DNA from: Neorhizobium vignae
Lineage (GTDB): Bacteria > Pseudomonadota > Alphaproteobacteria > Rhizobiales > Rhizobiaceae
Assembly (NCBI RefSeq): GCF_000732195.1
Contig: NZ_JNNU01000004.1
Location: forward strand, 372,001-436,000
DNA: 64,000 bases
Reading direction: 5' to 3'
Shown here: positions 26,323 through 35,693 of the stretch, piece by piece
How positions within the stretch are numbered: the first letter of the stretch is position 1
Layout: each line of letters begins with the position of its first letter
Program-made: the position numbers and the translations under genes
The notes under the pieces: generated by a model
Seen by the model: the letters and a program-made list of their open reading frames with translations, nothing else
The model's database searches: none
What the model was told of the DNA's origin: nothing

Positions 26323-27735
26323 TTAGCCAGCTACCGGAAACCGTATCTCGACCTTCAGACCCCTGCCCTCGCGACCCTCCGCGAGGGTCATCGTCGCGCC
26401 GTGCAGGCGGGCGATCTCCTCGACGATCGGCAGGCCGAGGCCGGTGCCCAGCTTGTCGGAGTGATCGCCGCGTTCGAAACGTTTGAGCACCGACGCCCGC
26501 TTTTCGAGCGGGATGCCCGGGCCGTCGTCTTCCACTTCGAGCACCGCGACGCCGTTTTCCGATGCGACGCGAACGGTCACCTCGGCGCCTTTTCCCGCAT
26601 AGAGGAGAGCATTGCCGATCAGGTTCTTCATCAGTTCACCGATCAGCAGCGGTTCGGCGGAGACCATGATCTCCCCCTCCCCTTCGAAACCGAGATCGAT
26701 GCCGGCATCGGCGGCAAGCGGGACATTGTCCGCCGTCGCGCCGCGCGCCAACGCGGTCAGGTCGATCCGCTGCATCGAGGCCGATCGAGTGGCCGCATCG
26801 ATCTTCGCCATCAGGAGAAGCTGGGCGAGGATGCGCTCGGCATCCGCCACCGCCTCGTCCGCCTTGCGGGCAGCCTCCTTCACCTCCCCAAGCTCGGTGG
26901 CGCGGTCGGCGAGTGCGAGCTGGGTGCGGATGATGGTCAGCGGCGTGCGCAGCTGGTGGCTGGCATTGCCGGTGAAATGCCGTAGCGCCTCGAGCGCGCT
27001 TTCCAGCCGCACCATGAAGGAGTTGACCGTATCGACGAGACCCTGCACCTCGTTCGGTACCCGCTCGCTGATCGGGTGAAGATCGTCCGGGCTGCGTTCG
27101 GCGATCGCCTCGCTGAAACGGTAGAGCGGCCGAAGCGACAGCGTCACCGCCACCCAGACGATGATCGCGGCACCGACGATCATGAACAGCAGGCGCAGCG
27201 CGGAGCGGATCAGGATCGTCTGCGTCAGCTGCTGACGGGCGATCGTGGTTTCCGCAACCGTCACCGTGAACGGCACGGAATTGATGCCGGTCGAGGCGGA
27301 GCGGGCGAGCGCCGCCACGCGGATCGGCTCGCCGCGGAACGTGGCGTTCTCGAAGGCGGGTGCCTGGCCCTCGCGGCGCGGAATCGACGGCAGCGTCTGG
27401 TAGCCGGTGATGAATTTTCCGGGCGGCCCGTCGACGCGGTAGAAGACGCGGTCCTGCGCCGCCGACGTCAGCATTTCCAAGGCCACGTAGGGGATATCTA
27501 CTTCGAGAGAGCCGTCCTCGGCAACAATCACCCGCTCGGCGATGGCCAGAGCTGAACCGGCCAGCACACGGTCGGACACGTCGTTTGCCGTATCCACCGC
27601 CTCGTCCCAGGTGTCGACCATGGCGATCGTGCCGATCACGGCCGTCGAGACGAGAAGCCAGGCGAGGAGCCGGCGGCGCAGGGAATAGGCGGCAATCGGC
27701 GGGACGGGTTGGGCGCCGTGAGAAACCGATGTCAT
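26323..27735 (-). CDS. tctE: TctE-type sensor histidine kinase
   Basis: The 470-residue kinase has a membrane span at about 24-42, a periplasmic sensor domain of TctE type (about 43-180), a second span (about 183-203), HAMP, HisKA with SHQLRTPL, and the ATPase boxes NLIGNALLYA, VEDDGPGIP and GTGLGLPIVEEI. TctE senses tricarboxylates in other bacteria. Its ATG overlaps the tctD stop (ATGA). The TctCBA genes lie 3 kb away, supporting the assignment. Confidence 0.9.
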   Translation of the reverse strand: MTSVSHGAQPVPPIAAYSLRRRLLAWLLVSTAVIGTIAMVDTWDEAVDTANDVSDRVLAGSALAIAERVIVAEDGSLEVDIPYVALEMLTSAAQDRVFYRVDGPPGKFITGYQTLPSIPRREGQAPAFENATFRGEPIRVAALARSASTGINSVPFTVTVAETTIARQQLTQTILIRSALRLLFMIVGAAIIVWVAVTLSLRPLYRFSEAIAERSPDDLHPISERVPNEVQGLVDTVNSFMVRLESALEALRHFTGNASHQLRTPLTIIRTQLALADRATELGEVKEAARKADEAVADAERILAQLLLMAKIDAATRSASMQRIDLTALARGATADNVPLAADAGIDLGFEGEGEIMVSAEPLLIGELMKNLIGNALLYAGKGAEVTVRVASENGVAVLEVEDDGPGIPLEKRASVLKRFERGDHSDKLGTGLGLPIVEEIARLHGATMTLAEGREGRGLKVEIRFPVAG

Positions 27736-28409
27736 GCCGTCGGCGCCGTGGTTTCGAGATAATACCCTATGCCGCGAGCGGTCTTCACCGTGAGCCCGTG
27801 CGGGGCGAGACGCCGGCGCAGGCGGCTCACATATTGCTCGATGGCATTGGCGGATAGATCATCGTCGAAGCCGGTCAGCGACGCCATGATCGCATCCTTG
27901 GAGACAACCTTGCCGGCGCGGAGGAAGAGCAGTTCCAGCAGCGCCACCTCGCGGGCGGGCAGGTCCAGGGTCACGCCCTGGCTGGAAAAGGTCCGCGAGT
28001 TCAGGTCGAAGGTGACGCCGCCATAGTTGACGATCGAGCTTCTGAGGCCCGCCTGACGGCGCAGCAGCACGCGGATGCGCGCCTCGAATTCGGAAATGTC
28101 GAAAGGCTTGATCATGTAGTCGTCGGCGCCGAGATCGAGCCCCTTCACCCGCTCCTCGGGCGTGCCGCGGGCGGTGAGGATCATCACCGCCGCCTTGTTC
28201 GCCCGGGCCCGCATGGCGCGCAGCACGTCGAGCCCGTCCATTTCCGGCAGGTTCAGGTCGAGGATAACGAGATCATAGGTTTCGGCGGCGGCGACGGCCT
28301 CGGCAGAAGCGCCGTCGGCGACTGCATCGACCGCGTAACCGCTGCCACGCAGGATCGTCGAAAGCCCCTCGGCCAGCGCCTGATTGTCCTCGACCAGAAG
28401 AATACGCAC
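27732..28409 (-). CDS. tctD: TctD-type OmpR-family response regulator
   Basis: The 225-residue regulator has a receiver domain with E7, D8 and phosphoacceptor D51 (VILDLNLPEMDG), the conserved Lys in MIKPF, and an OmpR winged helix (SRLRRRLAPHGLTVKTARGIGYYL). The start is GTG with GGGGAG six bases upstream. It is first in the tctD-tctE operon and probably activates the tctC promoter region. Confidence 0.92.
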   Translation of the reverse strand: MRILLVEDNQALAEGLSTILRGSGYAVDAVADGASAEAVAAAETYDLVILDLNLPEMDGLDVLRAMRARANKAAVMILTARGTPEERVKGLDLGADDYMIKPFDISEFEARIRVLLRRQAGLRSSIVNYGGVTFDLNSRTFSSQGVTLDLPAREVALLELLFLRAGKVVSKDAIMASLTGFDDDLSANAIEQYVSRLRRRLAPHGLTVKTARGIGYYLETTAPTA

Positions 28410-28418
28410 GAAATCTCC

Positions 28419-28461
28419 CCGCTTCCGCAGATGATTATAAACGCGGAAGCGGCGATGTCAC
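28419..28461 (-). promoter_or_regulatory. tctD promoter inside a perfect 10-bp inverted repeat
   Basis: On the minus strand GTGACA, a 16-bp spacer and TATAAT (complement of 28434-28439) lie just before tctD. The -10 box is enclosed by perfect 10-bp arms, CCGCTTCCGC at 28419-28428 and GCGGAAGCGG at 28443-28452. That geometry suits a dimeric repressor or autoregulator. Confidence 0.6.
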
Positions 28462-28506
28462 GGATGTGGTGATGGCGTGGTTACTTCGAGCGTTGGCCCA
28501 ATCGTT

Positions 28507-29016
28507 TTACTGGGAACGACCGATATAATCCATCTTGCCGATCGGAACGCCCTTGTGGCGCAGGATCGCGTAGGCCGTGGTGACGTGGAAATAGAAGTTC
28601 GGCAGGGCGAAACCGAGCACATAGCTCTTGCCGGTGAATTTCGTCTCGCCGCTGCGGGTCTTCAGGATCACTTCGGCGTCTTCGCGGTCCGCCATGGTGG
28701 CCGGATCGACGCTATTCAGGAATGCCACGGTCTTTTCGATGCGGGCATGCAGGTCGGCGAAGGTGGCTTCGTTATCGGCCATCGGGATGCTCTCGAGTCG
28801 ACCGACACGAACCGGCACGAATTTCGCGGTGTCGCTGGCGCGCTGGATCTGAGAGGTCAGCGGATACATGTCGTGGACCAGCCGGGCTTCCAGCAGTTCC
28901 TTATGGGCGATACCCTTCTCGTCGGCGAAGGCTTCGCCTTTCTTCAGGATTTCCGTCAGGTTGCCGAAAGCGCGGATGAAGACCGGTACCGTGATATCGT
29001 AGAGGGTGAGCGACAT
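28507..29016 (-). CDS. DUF1993 family protein
   Basis: The 169-residue soluble protein starts MSLTLYDITVPVFIRAF, with AAAGGT before the ATG at 29014-29016. It resembles DUF1993 (DinB-like four-helix) proteins: PLTSQIQRASDTAK, ATFADLHARIEKTVAFL, FALPNFYFHVTTAYAILRHK and a C-terminal GKMDYIG. The function is unknown. It is a single gene lying between tctD (same strand) and the divergent binding-protein gene. Confidence 0.85.
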   Translation of the reverse strand: MSLTLYDITVPVFIRAFGNLTEILKKGEAFADEKGIAHKELLEARLVHDMYPLTSQIQRASDTAKFVPVRVGRLESIPMADNEATFADLHARIEKTVAFLNSVDPATMADREDAEVILKTRSGETKFTGKSYVLGFALPNFYFHVTTAYAILRHKGVPIGKMDYIGRSQ

Positions 29017-29195
29017 GGGCGAGACCTTTTGTGCTGACGAAACGCCGGGTCTTCCGGCGCGAAAAGACCGCCAACAGATAATGACACGGCATCGGAAAAC
29101 AAGCTGGCAGACGGTGCATTGAGGCCTCTGTGGCGGGAATGTTACGGTCCGCCGGTCGGCTTGTCGCGGCAGCCGCGGTGGGGCATTGTGGCCAG

Positions 29196-30266
29196 ATGAA
29201 AAGACTGCTTTTCCCACTCCTCTGTCTTGCCCTTTGGCCCAGCCTCGCCATGGCGGATACGACGCTGTTCAAGGCGCTTTCCGGGCGGGTGGACGCGCCG
29301 ATGCTGACGGTCTATTCCTCGCTCGACGAGCCGCTCGCCAAACCGATGATCGCCGGCTTCCAGACGGCCAATCCGGATGTGGCGGTGCGCTACGAGGACA
29401 TGCTGACGGGCGAGATCTACGACCGGATCGTGCGCGAAACCGATGCCGGCGACAAGACGGCCGACTTCGCATTTTCCTCCGCGATGGACCTGCAGGTGAA
29501 GCTTGCCAATGACGGCTATGCCCAGCGCAGCGACCTGCCGATGAGCGGCCAATGGCCGGGCTGGGCCAACTGGCGCAATACCGCCTATGCGCTGACCTTC
29601 GAACCGGCCGTGTTCGTCTATCACAAGCCGAGTTTCAAGGATTCCTCCCCGCCCTCGACCCGGGGGGAACTGGTCGAATTCCTGCAGAAGCAGGGCGATG
29701 CGGTCTACGGCCGGATCGGCACCTACGACATCGAACGTTCCGGCGTCGGTTTCCTGTTCATGGCGCGCGACCAGGAGCAGTTCGGGGATATCTGGTCGGT
29801 GATCCGGGCGATGGGGGCCGCGGGCGTGAAGCTTTACTCAACCAGCCAGGGGATCTTGGAACGCGTGGCCGACGGACGATTCCTGCTCGGTTACAATATT
29901 CTCGGGTCCTATGCCGCAGACTGGGCTTCGCGTCATCCGGATGTCGGAATCGTGCTGCCGAAGGACTATACTGTCGTGATGTCGCGAATCGGTCTGGTAC
30001 CGCAGGCTGCCGCCGCCCCAGATCTCGGCAGGCGCTATCTCGAGTTCTTCATGTCGAAGGAAGGACAGACGATCATGGCCCGCGAACTGCAGATCCCGGC
30101 CGTCAGCCCGGAAGTCGCTGGCAACAATACCGCCACCACGATGAGGGAGATGCTCGGTGGGCAATTGAAGCCGGTGCCGGTCAGCCTCGGGCTGATGGTC
30201 TATCTCGACCAGGTGAAGCGGGCACGGCTGATTTCCCGCTGGAACGAGGTCCTCAGGCTGCAATAG
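29196..30266 (+). CDS. Orphan periplasmic ABC-type substrate-binding protein beside the Tct system
   Basis: This is a 356-residue secreted protein. The signal peptide MKRLLFPLLCLALWPSLAMA precedes an iron/phosphoglycerate-type solute-binding fold (MLTVYSSLDEPLAKPMIAGF, NPDVAVRYEDMLTGEIYDR, FEPAVFVYHKP, LGRRYLEFFMSKEGQ). There is no permease or ATPase next to it. Similar stand-alone binding proteins (PgtC-like) act as signal receptors for two-component kinases. Its position between tctDE and tctCBA suggests a sensory or auxiliary role. That is inference; it could instead serve a distant ABC system. Confidence 0.8.
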   Translation: MKRLLFPLLCLALWPSLAMADTTLFKALSGRVDAPMLTVYSSLDEPLAKPMIAGFQTANPDVAVRYEDMLTGEIYDRIVRETDAGDKTADFAFSSAMDLQVKLANDGYAQRSDLPMSGQWPGWANWRNTAYALTFEPAVFVYHKPSFKDSSPPSTRGELVEFLQKQGDAVYGRIGTYDIERSGVGFLFMARDQEQFGDIWSVIRAMGAAGVKLYSTSQGILERVADGRFLLGYNILGSYAADWASRHPDVGIVLPKDYTVVMSRIGLVPQAAAAPDLGRRYLEFFMSKEGQTIMARELQIPAVSPEVAGNNTATTMREMLGGQLKPVPVSLGLMVYLDQVKRARLISRWNEVLRLQ

Positions 30267-30325
30267 TCACAAAATTCGGCGGCGGCGGGTCGTAACCCCT
30301 TGCCAAATTGCAAGTCCAGGGAAGA

Positions 30326-30342
30326 TGTCAGGTTAATGTCAG
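30326..30342 (+). promoter_or_regulatory. Tandem TGTCAG direct repeat, TctD binding-site candidate
   Basis: TGTCAG occurs at 30326-30331 and again at 30337-30342, an 11-bp period typical of OmpR/PhoB-family tandem boxes. It lies 161 bp before the tctC start in a 236-bp spacer (30267-30502) that holds no gene. Confidence 0.5.
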
Positions 30343-30502
30343 CTTCATATGCTGGCTTAGGGCATTCGGCCCCCATTTGGAGGTGGGGACCCGATTGACG
30401 ATGGGAGGACATCGGCCAGGCGGTTCTCGCTTGCCAAGCCCTCCCCCTCGTTTGCCAGCAAACATATCGCGTCGGATTACGACGCCAACGGAGGATCGAC
30501 CC

Positions 30503-31447
30503 TTGAAACATTTCTTCCTTGCTTCCCTTCTCGCGGGCGCAATCGCACTTCCGGCCGCTGCGGCCGACTACTCGATCATGGCTCCGGCAGCGCCGGGCGG
30601 CGGCTGGGACCAGACCGCCCGCACCATGCAGACGGCTTTGCAGACGGAGAAGATCTCCGGCAAGGTTCAGGTCATGAACGTCCCGGGCGCTGGCGGCACG
30701 ATCGGCATCGCCCAGTTCGCCAGCCAGCAGAAGGGCAACGCAAACGCCCTGATGGTCGGCGGCTACGTCATGGTCGGCGCCATCCTGACCAACAAGTCGC
30801 CGGTCACCCTGAAGGACGTCACCCCGATCGCCCGCCTCACCGGCGAATACGAAGTGATCGTCGTTCCGGCAGCGTCCGAGATCAAGACGGTTGCCGACCT
30901 CGTCGCCAAGCTGAAGGCAAACCCGGGCGCGGTTTCCTGGGGCGGCGGTTCGGCCGGCGGTACGGACCACATCACGGCGGGTCTGATCGCAAAGGCTGCC
31001 GGCGTCGATCCCACGAAGGTCAACTACATCGCGTTTTCCGGCGGCGGAGAAGCACTCGCCGCCATCCTCGGCGGCCAAGTCACGGCCGGCATCTCGTCCT
31101 ATGGCGAGTTCGAATCGCAGGTCAAGGCCGGCGCGTTGCGTGTGCTCGCCATCTCCTCCGAAAAGAAGCTCGAAGGCATCAATGCCCCGACGCTGAAGGA
31201 ATCCGGTCTTGACGTCGTGATTCAGAACTGGCGCATGGTCGCCGCCGCTCCGGGCCTTACCCCCGAGCAGAAGAAGGCCGTGACCGCCGACGTCGAAAAG
31301 CTTGTCAAGTCCAAGACCTGGCAGGACAGCCTGAAGACCAAGGGCTGGATCGACACCTATCTCTCCGGTCCGGAGTTCGACGCGCAGCTTGCCAAGGACA
31401 TTGCCGCGACTGAAACCATCCTGAAGGACATCGGACTGGTTAAATGA
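30503..31447 (+). CDS. tctC: Tripartite tricarboxylate transporter, periplasmic binding protein TctC
   Basis: The 314-residue secreted protein begins at a TTG (30503-30505) nine bases after GGAGG. The N-terminus reads (M)KHFFLASLLAGAIALPAAAA, a clear signal peptide. The mature protein has the Tct/Bug motifs MAPAAPGGGWDQTARTMQ, VPGAGGTIGIAQFAS, GGSAGGTDHITAGLI and AFSGGGEALAAILGGQV. It binds a carboxylate ligand for TctAB. Upstream ATG codons in frame lack a ribosome site and would remove the signal peptide from the N-terminus. The stop overlaps tctB (ATGA). Confidence 0.93.
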   Translation: MKHFFLASLLAGAIALPAAAADYSIMAPAAPGGGWDQTARTMQTALQTEKISGKVQVMNVPGAGGTIGIAQFASQQKGNANALMVGGYVMVGAILTNKSPVTLKDVTPIARLTGEYEVIVVPAASEIKTVADLVAKLKANPGAVSWGGGSAGGTDHITAGLIAKAAGVDPTKVNYIAFSGGGEALAAILGGQVTAGISSYGEFESQVKAGALRVLAISSEKKLEGINAPTLKESGLDVVIQNWRMVAAAPGLTPEQKKAVTADVEKLVKSKTWQDSLKTKGWIDTYLSGPEFDAQLAKDIAATETILKDIGLVK

Positions 31448-31938
31448 GCCTCGACAACAACAAAACGAGCACCGAACAGCGCCGCCCCGATTGGGCGGCG
31501 CTTGTTATTGCCGCCATCCTCGTCGCCGTCGCTGCCGTCATCTTCCTGGATGTCGACCGGCTGCGGGACATGGGCGGCTATAGCCAGGTCGGCCCTGCCA
31601 CCGTTCCCAACTGGATTGCCTTCGCACTGATCGGCCTCGCCATCTGGACCGTATTCGCCGCGTTTCGTCGTGACTTTCCGGCGCGCGAAAAACAGGAATT
31701 CGGGCCTGTCGCCTGGGTCGTCGCCGGCCTCCTGGCGCAGATGATCCTCATTCGGATCGCCGGTTTCTCGATCGCCACGGGCACGCTGTTCGGCCTCGCC
31801 GCGGCGGGTTTCGGTGCCCGCAGGCTGTGGATCAGCATTCCGATCGGCATCGTCGTCTGTCTCGCCATTTGGTGGCTCTTTGCCGGCGTCCTGCAACTTT
31901 CGCTTCCGGCAGGCCCGCTCGAACACCTCATCCAGTGA
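31444..31938 (+). CDS. tctB: Tripartite tricarboxylate transporter small membrane subunit TctB
   Basis: The 164-residue protein has four hydrophobic spans (about 19-37, 58-75, 89-108, 130-152), as in TctB. It assembles with TctA in the inner membrane. The start overlaps the tctC stop (ATGA). Sequence conservation in this family is low, so the call rests on topology and position. Confidence 0.9.
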   Translation: MSLDNNKTSTEQRRPDWAALVIAAILVAVAAVIFLDVDRLRDMGGYSQVGPATVPNWIAFALIGLAIWTVFAAFRRDFPAREKQEFGPVAWVVAGLLAQMILIRIAGFSIATGTLFGLAAAGFGARRLWISIPIGIVVCLAIWWLFAGVLQLSLPAGPLEHLIQ

Positions 31939-31959
31939 CGTGACCCTGAGAGTAAGATC

Positions 31960-33477
31960 ATGAGTACATTCGAATTCCTTCTCCAGGGGCTCGTGTCGGC
32001 AATGGAGCCGATGAACCTCTTCTATGCGCTGATCGGCGTGACGCTCGGCACCATGGTCGGCGTGCTTCCCGGCATCGGTCCGGCAACGACGGTCGCCCTG
32101 CTTCTGCCGGTGACCTACCAGCTGGATGCGACCGGATCGCTGATCATGTTCGCCGGCATCTATTACGGCGGCATGTATGGCGGCTCGACGACGTCGATCC
32201 TCCTGAACACGCCGGGCGAAAGCGCCTCGATCGTCACCGCGCTCGAAGGCAACAAGATGGCCCGGGCGGGACGCGGCGGCCCGGCCCTGGCGACTGCGGC
32301 GATCGGGTCGTTCGTTGCTGGCCTGATCGCGACGCTCGCGCTTGCCTTCATCGCGCCCTACATCGTCAAGCTGGCGCTGGTCTTCGGTCCGCGCGAATAT
32401 TTCGCGCTGATGGTTCTGGCCTTCGTCACCGTCTCCTCGGCCTTCGGCAATTCGACGCTGCGCGGCCTCACCTCACTGTTCATCGGACTTGCCCTGTCGC
32501 TCGTCGGCATCGACCAGCTGACCGGCCAGAACCGGCTCTCCTTCGGCGTTCCGGACCTGCTCGACGGCATCGAGGTGACCACGATGGCGGTCGCGATGTT
32601 TGCGATCGGCGAAACGCTCTATATCGCCGCCCAGGGCGAAGCCGCACCGGACAAGATCGAGGCGATCCGGGGCTCGGTCTGGATGACGGCGCAGGATTGG
32701 GGGCGCTCCTGGAAAGCCTGGCTGCGCGGCACGGTGATCGGCTTCCCGATCGGCGCAATGCCGGCCGGCGGGGCGGAGATCGGCACCTTCCTGTCCTACG
32801 CGACGGAAAAGCGCCTTTCCAAGCACCCGGAAGAATTCGGCAACGGCGCGATCGAAGGCGTGGCCGGCCCGGAAGCGGCCAACAATGCGTCTGCCGCAGG
32901 CACGCTCGTACCGCTCCTGACCCTCGGCCTGCCGACCTCGGCGACCGCGGCGATCATGCTTGCCGGCTTCCAGCAATACGGCCTGCAGCCGGGCCCGCTT
33001 CTGTTTGCGACCAACCCGCAGCTCGTCTGGGGTCTGATCGCCTCGCTTTTGATCGCCAACCTGATGCTGCTCGTCCTCAACCTCCCGCTGGTCGGCCTGT
33101 GGGTGAAGCTGCTGACCATTCCGAAGCCATGGCTCTACGCGGGCATTCTGGTGTTCGCCACGCTCGGCACGATCGGCGCCAATCCCTCGGTGTTCGAACT
33201 CGGCATGCTGCTGGTCTTCGGACTCGTCGCCTACATCATGCGCGTCTTCGACTATCCGATCGCGCCTGTAATCGTCGGCCTCATTCTCGGGCCGCTTGCC
33301 GAGCAGCAGCTCCGCCGCGCGCTGGCGATCAGTCAGGGTGACGTGACGGTGCTGTTCACCTCGCCGATCGCCGCCGTGCTGCTGAGCGTCGCAGCGATCG
33401 CCCTCGTCCTTCCCCTCATCCTGCGTGCACGCGGACGCGGTGATGCCCTATCGCAGATGGCAGCCAGCGAAGACTGA
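31960..33477 (+). CDS. tctA: Tripartite tricarboxylate transporter large permease TctA
   Basis: The 505-residue polytopic protein of about twelve spans carries the TctA motifs [39 protein letters not shown] and the second-half repeat [20 protein letters not shown]. It couples cation flux to uptake of a citrate-like substrate delivered by TctC. It ends 25 bp before the UUCG-loop terminator. Confidence 0.95.
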   Translation: MSTFEFLLQGLVSAMEPMNLFYALIGVTLGTMVGVLPGIGPATTVALLLPVTYQLDATGSLIMFAGIYYGGMYGGSTTSILLNTPGESASIVTALEGNKMARAGRGGPALATAAIGSFVAGLIATLALAFIAPYIVKLALVFGPREYFALMVLAFVTVSSAFGNSTLRGLTSLFIGLALSLVGIDQLTGQNRLSFGVPDLLDGIEVTTMAVAMFAIGETLYIAAQGEAAPDKIEAIRGSVWMTAQDWGRSWKAWLRGTVIGFPIGAMPAGGAEIGTFLSYATEKRLSKHPEEFGNGAIEGVAGPEAANNASAAGTLVPLLTLGLPTSATAAIMLAGFQQYGLQPGPLLFATNPQLVWGLIASLLIANLMLLVLNLPLVGLWVKLLTIPKPWLYAGILVFATLGTIGANPSVFELGMLLVFGLVAYIMRVFDYPIAPVIVGLILGPLAEQQLRRALAISQGDVTVLFTSPIAAVLLSVAAIALVLPLILRARGRGDALSQMAASED

Positions 33478-33502
33478 TTACAAAGCTGCCAACAGACTGA
33501 AG

Positions 33503-33527
33503 GCCCGGCTTCGGCCGGGCTTTTTTT
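33503..33527 (+). terminator. Rho-independent terminator of tctCBA with UUCG tetraloop
   Basis: GCCCGGC-TTCG-GCCGGGC followed by seven T is a textbook terminator with an extra-stable tetraloop. The end of the T-run overlaps the stop codon of the convergent glutaminase gene (33526-33528). Confidence 0.93.
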
Positions 33528-34455
33528 ATTGCCCGAACACCGACCAGCCCGTTCTGGTGGCCAACATTTCGAGCGCCAGCGAACCCAGCAGCGAATTGCC
33601 GTTGTGGTTGAGACCCGGCGACCAGACCGCGACCGACGCCTTGCCCGGCGCCACCGCCATGATGCCGCCGCCGACCCCGCTCTTGCCGGGCAGGCCGACA
33701 CGGTAGGCGAAATCGCCCGATCCATCGTAATGGCCACAGGTCAGCATCAGCGCATTGATGCGCCTTGCCCGCTGCTTCGAGACTACGGTGTGCCCTGTCA
33801 GCGGATTGCGGCCCGAGGCGGCGAGGAACAGGCCGGCCTTGGCAAGCTGGGTGCAGGTCATGGCGAGCGCGCAGTGGTGGAAATAGACACCAAGGACATG
33901 TTCGACGGGATGGTCGAGCTTGCCGAAGGAGCGCATGAAATTGGCGAGCGCGAAATTGCGGAAACCGGTCGCCTGCTCCGACTTCGCCACCTCCGGATCG
34001 ATGGCGATCGAATCGTCATCCGCCAGGTAACGCACGAAGCGGACGATCTCGCCGATCGCCTCTCGTGGCGTATGTCCCGCCAGCACCAGATCGCTGACGG
34101 CGATGGCGCCGGCATTGATGAACGGATTGCGCGGCTTGCCTTCCTCGTGCTCGAGCTGGACGATCGAGTTGAAGGCGGAGCCGGACGGCTCGCGGCCGAC
34201 CCTATTCCAGGTGGTCTCGCCATGCTTTCCGAGCGCCAGCGTCAGCGTGAAGACCTTCGAGACGCTCTGGATCGAGAAGGGTTCGTCGCAATCGCCAGCC
34301 TTGAAGACCTGGCCATCGACACCGATGATCGCCATTCCGAACTTCTTCGGATCGACATGAGCGAGCTGCGGGATGTAGTCGGCCACTTTGCCTTCGCCCA
34401 GACGCGGCGTCAGTTTCGCGTGGATCTCGTCGACGATCGCCTGCAGGTCTGCCAT
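33526..34455 (-). CDS. glsA: Glutaminase A
   Basis: The 309-residue serine-dependent glutaminase hydrolyses glutamine to glutamate and ammonia. It has the beta-lactamase-like catalytic SxxK ([12 protein letters not shown]), [24 protein letters not shown] and [10 protein letters not shown]. Length and motifs are standard. It is not coupled to the MarR gene 39 bp upstream, although both lie on the minus strand and could be co-transcribed. Confidence 0.95.
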   Translation of the reverse strand: MADLQAIVDEIHAKLTPRLGEGKVADYIPQLAHVDPKKFGMAIIGVDGQVFKAGDCDEPFSIQSVSKVFTLTLALGKHGETTWNRVGREPSGSAFNSIVQLEHEEGKPRNPFINAGAIAVSDLVLAGHTPREAIGEIVRFVRYLADDDSIAIDPEVAKSEQATGFRNFALANFMRSFGKLDHPVEHVLGVYFHHCALAMTCTQLAKAGLFLAASGRNPLTGHTVVSKQRARRINALMLTCGHYDGSGDFAYRVGLPGKSGVGGGIMAVAPGKASVAVWSPGLNHNGNSLLGSLALEMLATRTGWSVFGQ

Positions 34456-34494
34456 CTCTTCACCCCGAATTGTTGCGCCCCAAGACGAGCCTTA

Positions 34495-35007
34495 CTATTC
34501 GAAGGCGCTGCCGGAAAGATGGTTGCTGGCGGAAGCCTTCACCGCGCCGATCTCCGACCACAACGAGGCGATCATCGCCGGATCGACATCGGCCATGATA
34601 TCGCGCAGCCAGCCTTCGTGGGCGGCTGCCATGGCGACAAACAGCTCGGTACCGGCGGGGGTCAGCTTGGCGACGGTGACGCGGCGGTCCCCGTCCGGCG
34701 TGACCCGCTGCACGAAACCGTCCGTCTCCAGCCGCTCCACCAGGCCGGTCACGTTGCCGTTGGTCACCATGGTGCGCTTGGAAAGCTCGCCGAGCCTCAA
34801 GCCGTCCGCTTCGCGATAGAGCTGCGCCATCAGATCGAACTGGGGAAGCGTCGCGCCGAACTCCGTGCGGAGCCGGCGGCGGATTTCCGTGGTGATCAGC
34901 TTGGTAGTGGAAAGCATGCGCAGCCAGAGCCGCGTCTCAGGCTTGTTCTTCCCATGCGGGCCATGGGCGATCAGTTCCAGGTCGGCGCTTGCCGCTTCTG
35001 CTTCCAT
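34495..35007 (-). CDS. MarR family regulator, likely sensor for the aryl-CoA / Liv operon
   Basis: This is a 170-residue winged-helix protein with LPQFDLMAQLYREADGLRLG, then ELSKRTMVTNGNVTGLVERL (helix-turn-helix) and wing DGDRRVTVAKLT. MarR proteins of this kind (BadR/CouR/HcaR type) often release DNA on binding aryl-CoA or phenolic acids. It lies 2 bp after livF, so it is in the same operon as the transporter and ligase, which fits autoregulated aromatic-acid uptake. Confidence 0.87.
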   Translation of the reverse strand: MEAEAASADLELIAHGPHGKNKPETRLWLRMLSTTKLITTEIRRRLRTEFGATLPQFDLMAQLYREADGLRLGELSKRTMVTNGNVTGLVERLETDGFVQRVTPDGDRRVTVAKLTPAGTELFVAMAAAHEGWLRDIMADVDPAMIASLWSEIGAVKASASNHLSGSAFE

Positions 35008-35009
35008 GC

Positions 35010-35693
35010 CTATACCCCGAGATATCGATCCTGCAATTCCGTCGTCAGGTCCGCGGGCCTGCCGCTCCAGGCGCTTCTTCCGTTTTCAAGGATGACACAG
35101 CGGTCCGCAACCGGCAAAAGCTCCGAAAGCGTCTTATCCACCACCAGGATCGACAAACCCTCGGCTTTCAGCCGCCGGATCGCCTTCCAGATGTCCTGGC
35201 GGATGACCGGAGCAAGGCCTTCGGTCGCCTCGTCAAGAATGAGCAGGCGCGGATTGGTCATCAGCGCGCGGCCGATAGCCAGCATCTGCTGCTCGCCGCC
35301 GGAGAGCGATCTCGCCATTTGCGCATGACGCTCAGACAATCGCGGGAAGAGTTCGTTGACGCGCTCCAGCGTCCATTGGCCCGGCCGGGCGGCGGCGACA
35401 AGGTTCTCGTGGACCGTCAGGTTCGGGAAGCAACGGCGGCCTTCCGGCACCAGGCCGATACCGAGCTTGGCGACATGATGCGGCCGCTTGCCCTTCGTAT
35501 CCGTGCCGCCGATCTTCACGCCACCGGCGCGGGGCGGGTTGAGATTGCAGATGGCGCGAATGGTGGTTGTCTTGCCCATGCCGTTGCGGCCCATCAGGGC
35601 GACGGCCTCGCCTTCCGCGACCGACAGGTCGACGCCGAAGAGGGCCTGGCTTGCGCCGTAGAATGCTTCGATCCTGGTGACATCGAGCAGCAT
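35010..35693 (-). CDS. livF: Liv-type ABC transporter ATP-binding protein (LivF)
   Basis: The 227-residue ATPase has Walker A GRNGMGKTT, signature SLSGGEQQMLAIGRAL and Walker B LLILDEATEGLAP. It belongs to the hydrophobic-amino-acid (HAAT) group, which also includes many aromatic-acid importers. Its ATG overlaps the livG stop by one base. It forms a heterodimer with LivG to drive uptake. Confidence 0.94.
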   Translation of the reverse strand: MLLDVTRIEAFYGASQALFGVDLSVAEGEAVALMGRNGMGKTTTIRAICNLNPPRAGGVKIGGTDTKGKRPHHVAKLGIGLVPEGRRCFPNLTVHENLVAAARPGQWTLERVNELFPRLSERHAQMARSLSGGEQQMLAIGRALMTNPRLLILDEATEGLAPVIRQDIWKAIRRLKAEGLSILVVDKTLSELLPVADRCVILENGRSAWSGRPADLTTELQDRYLGV

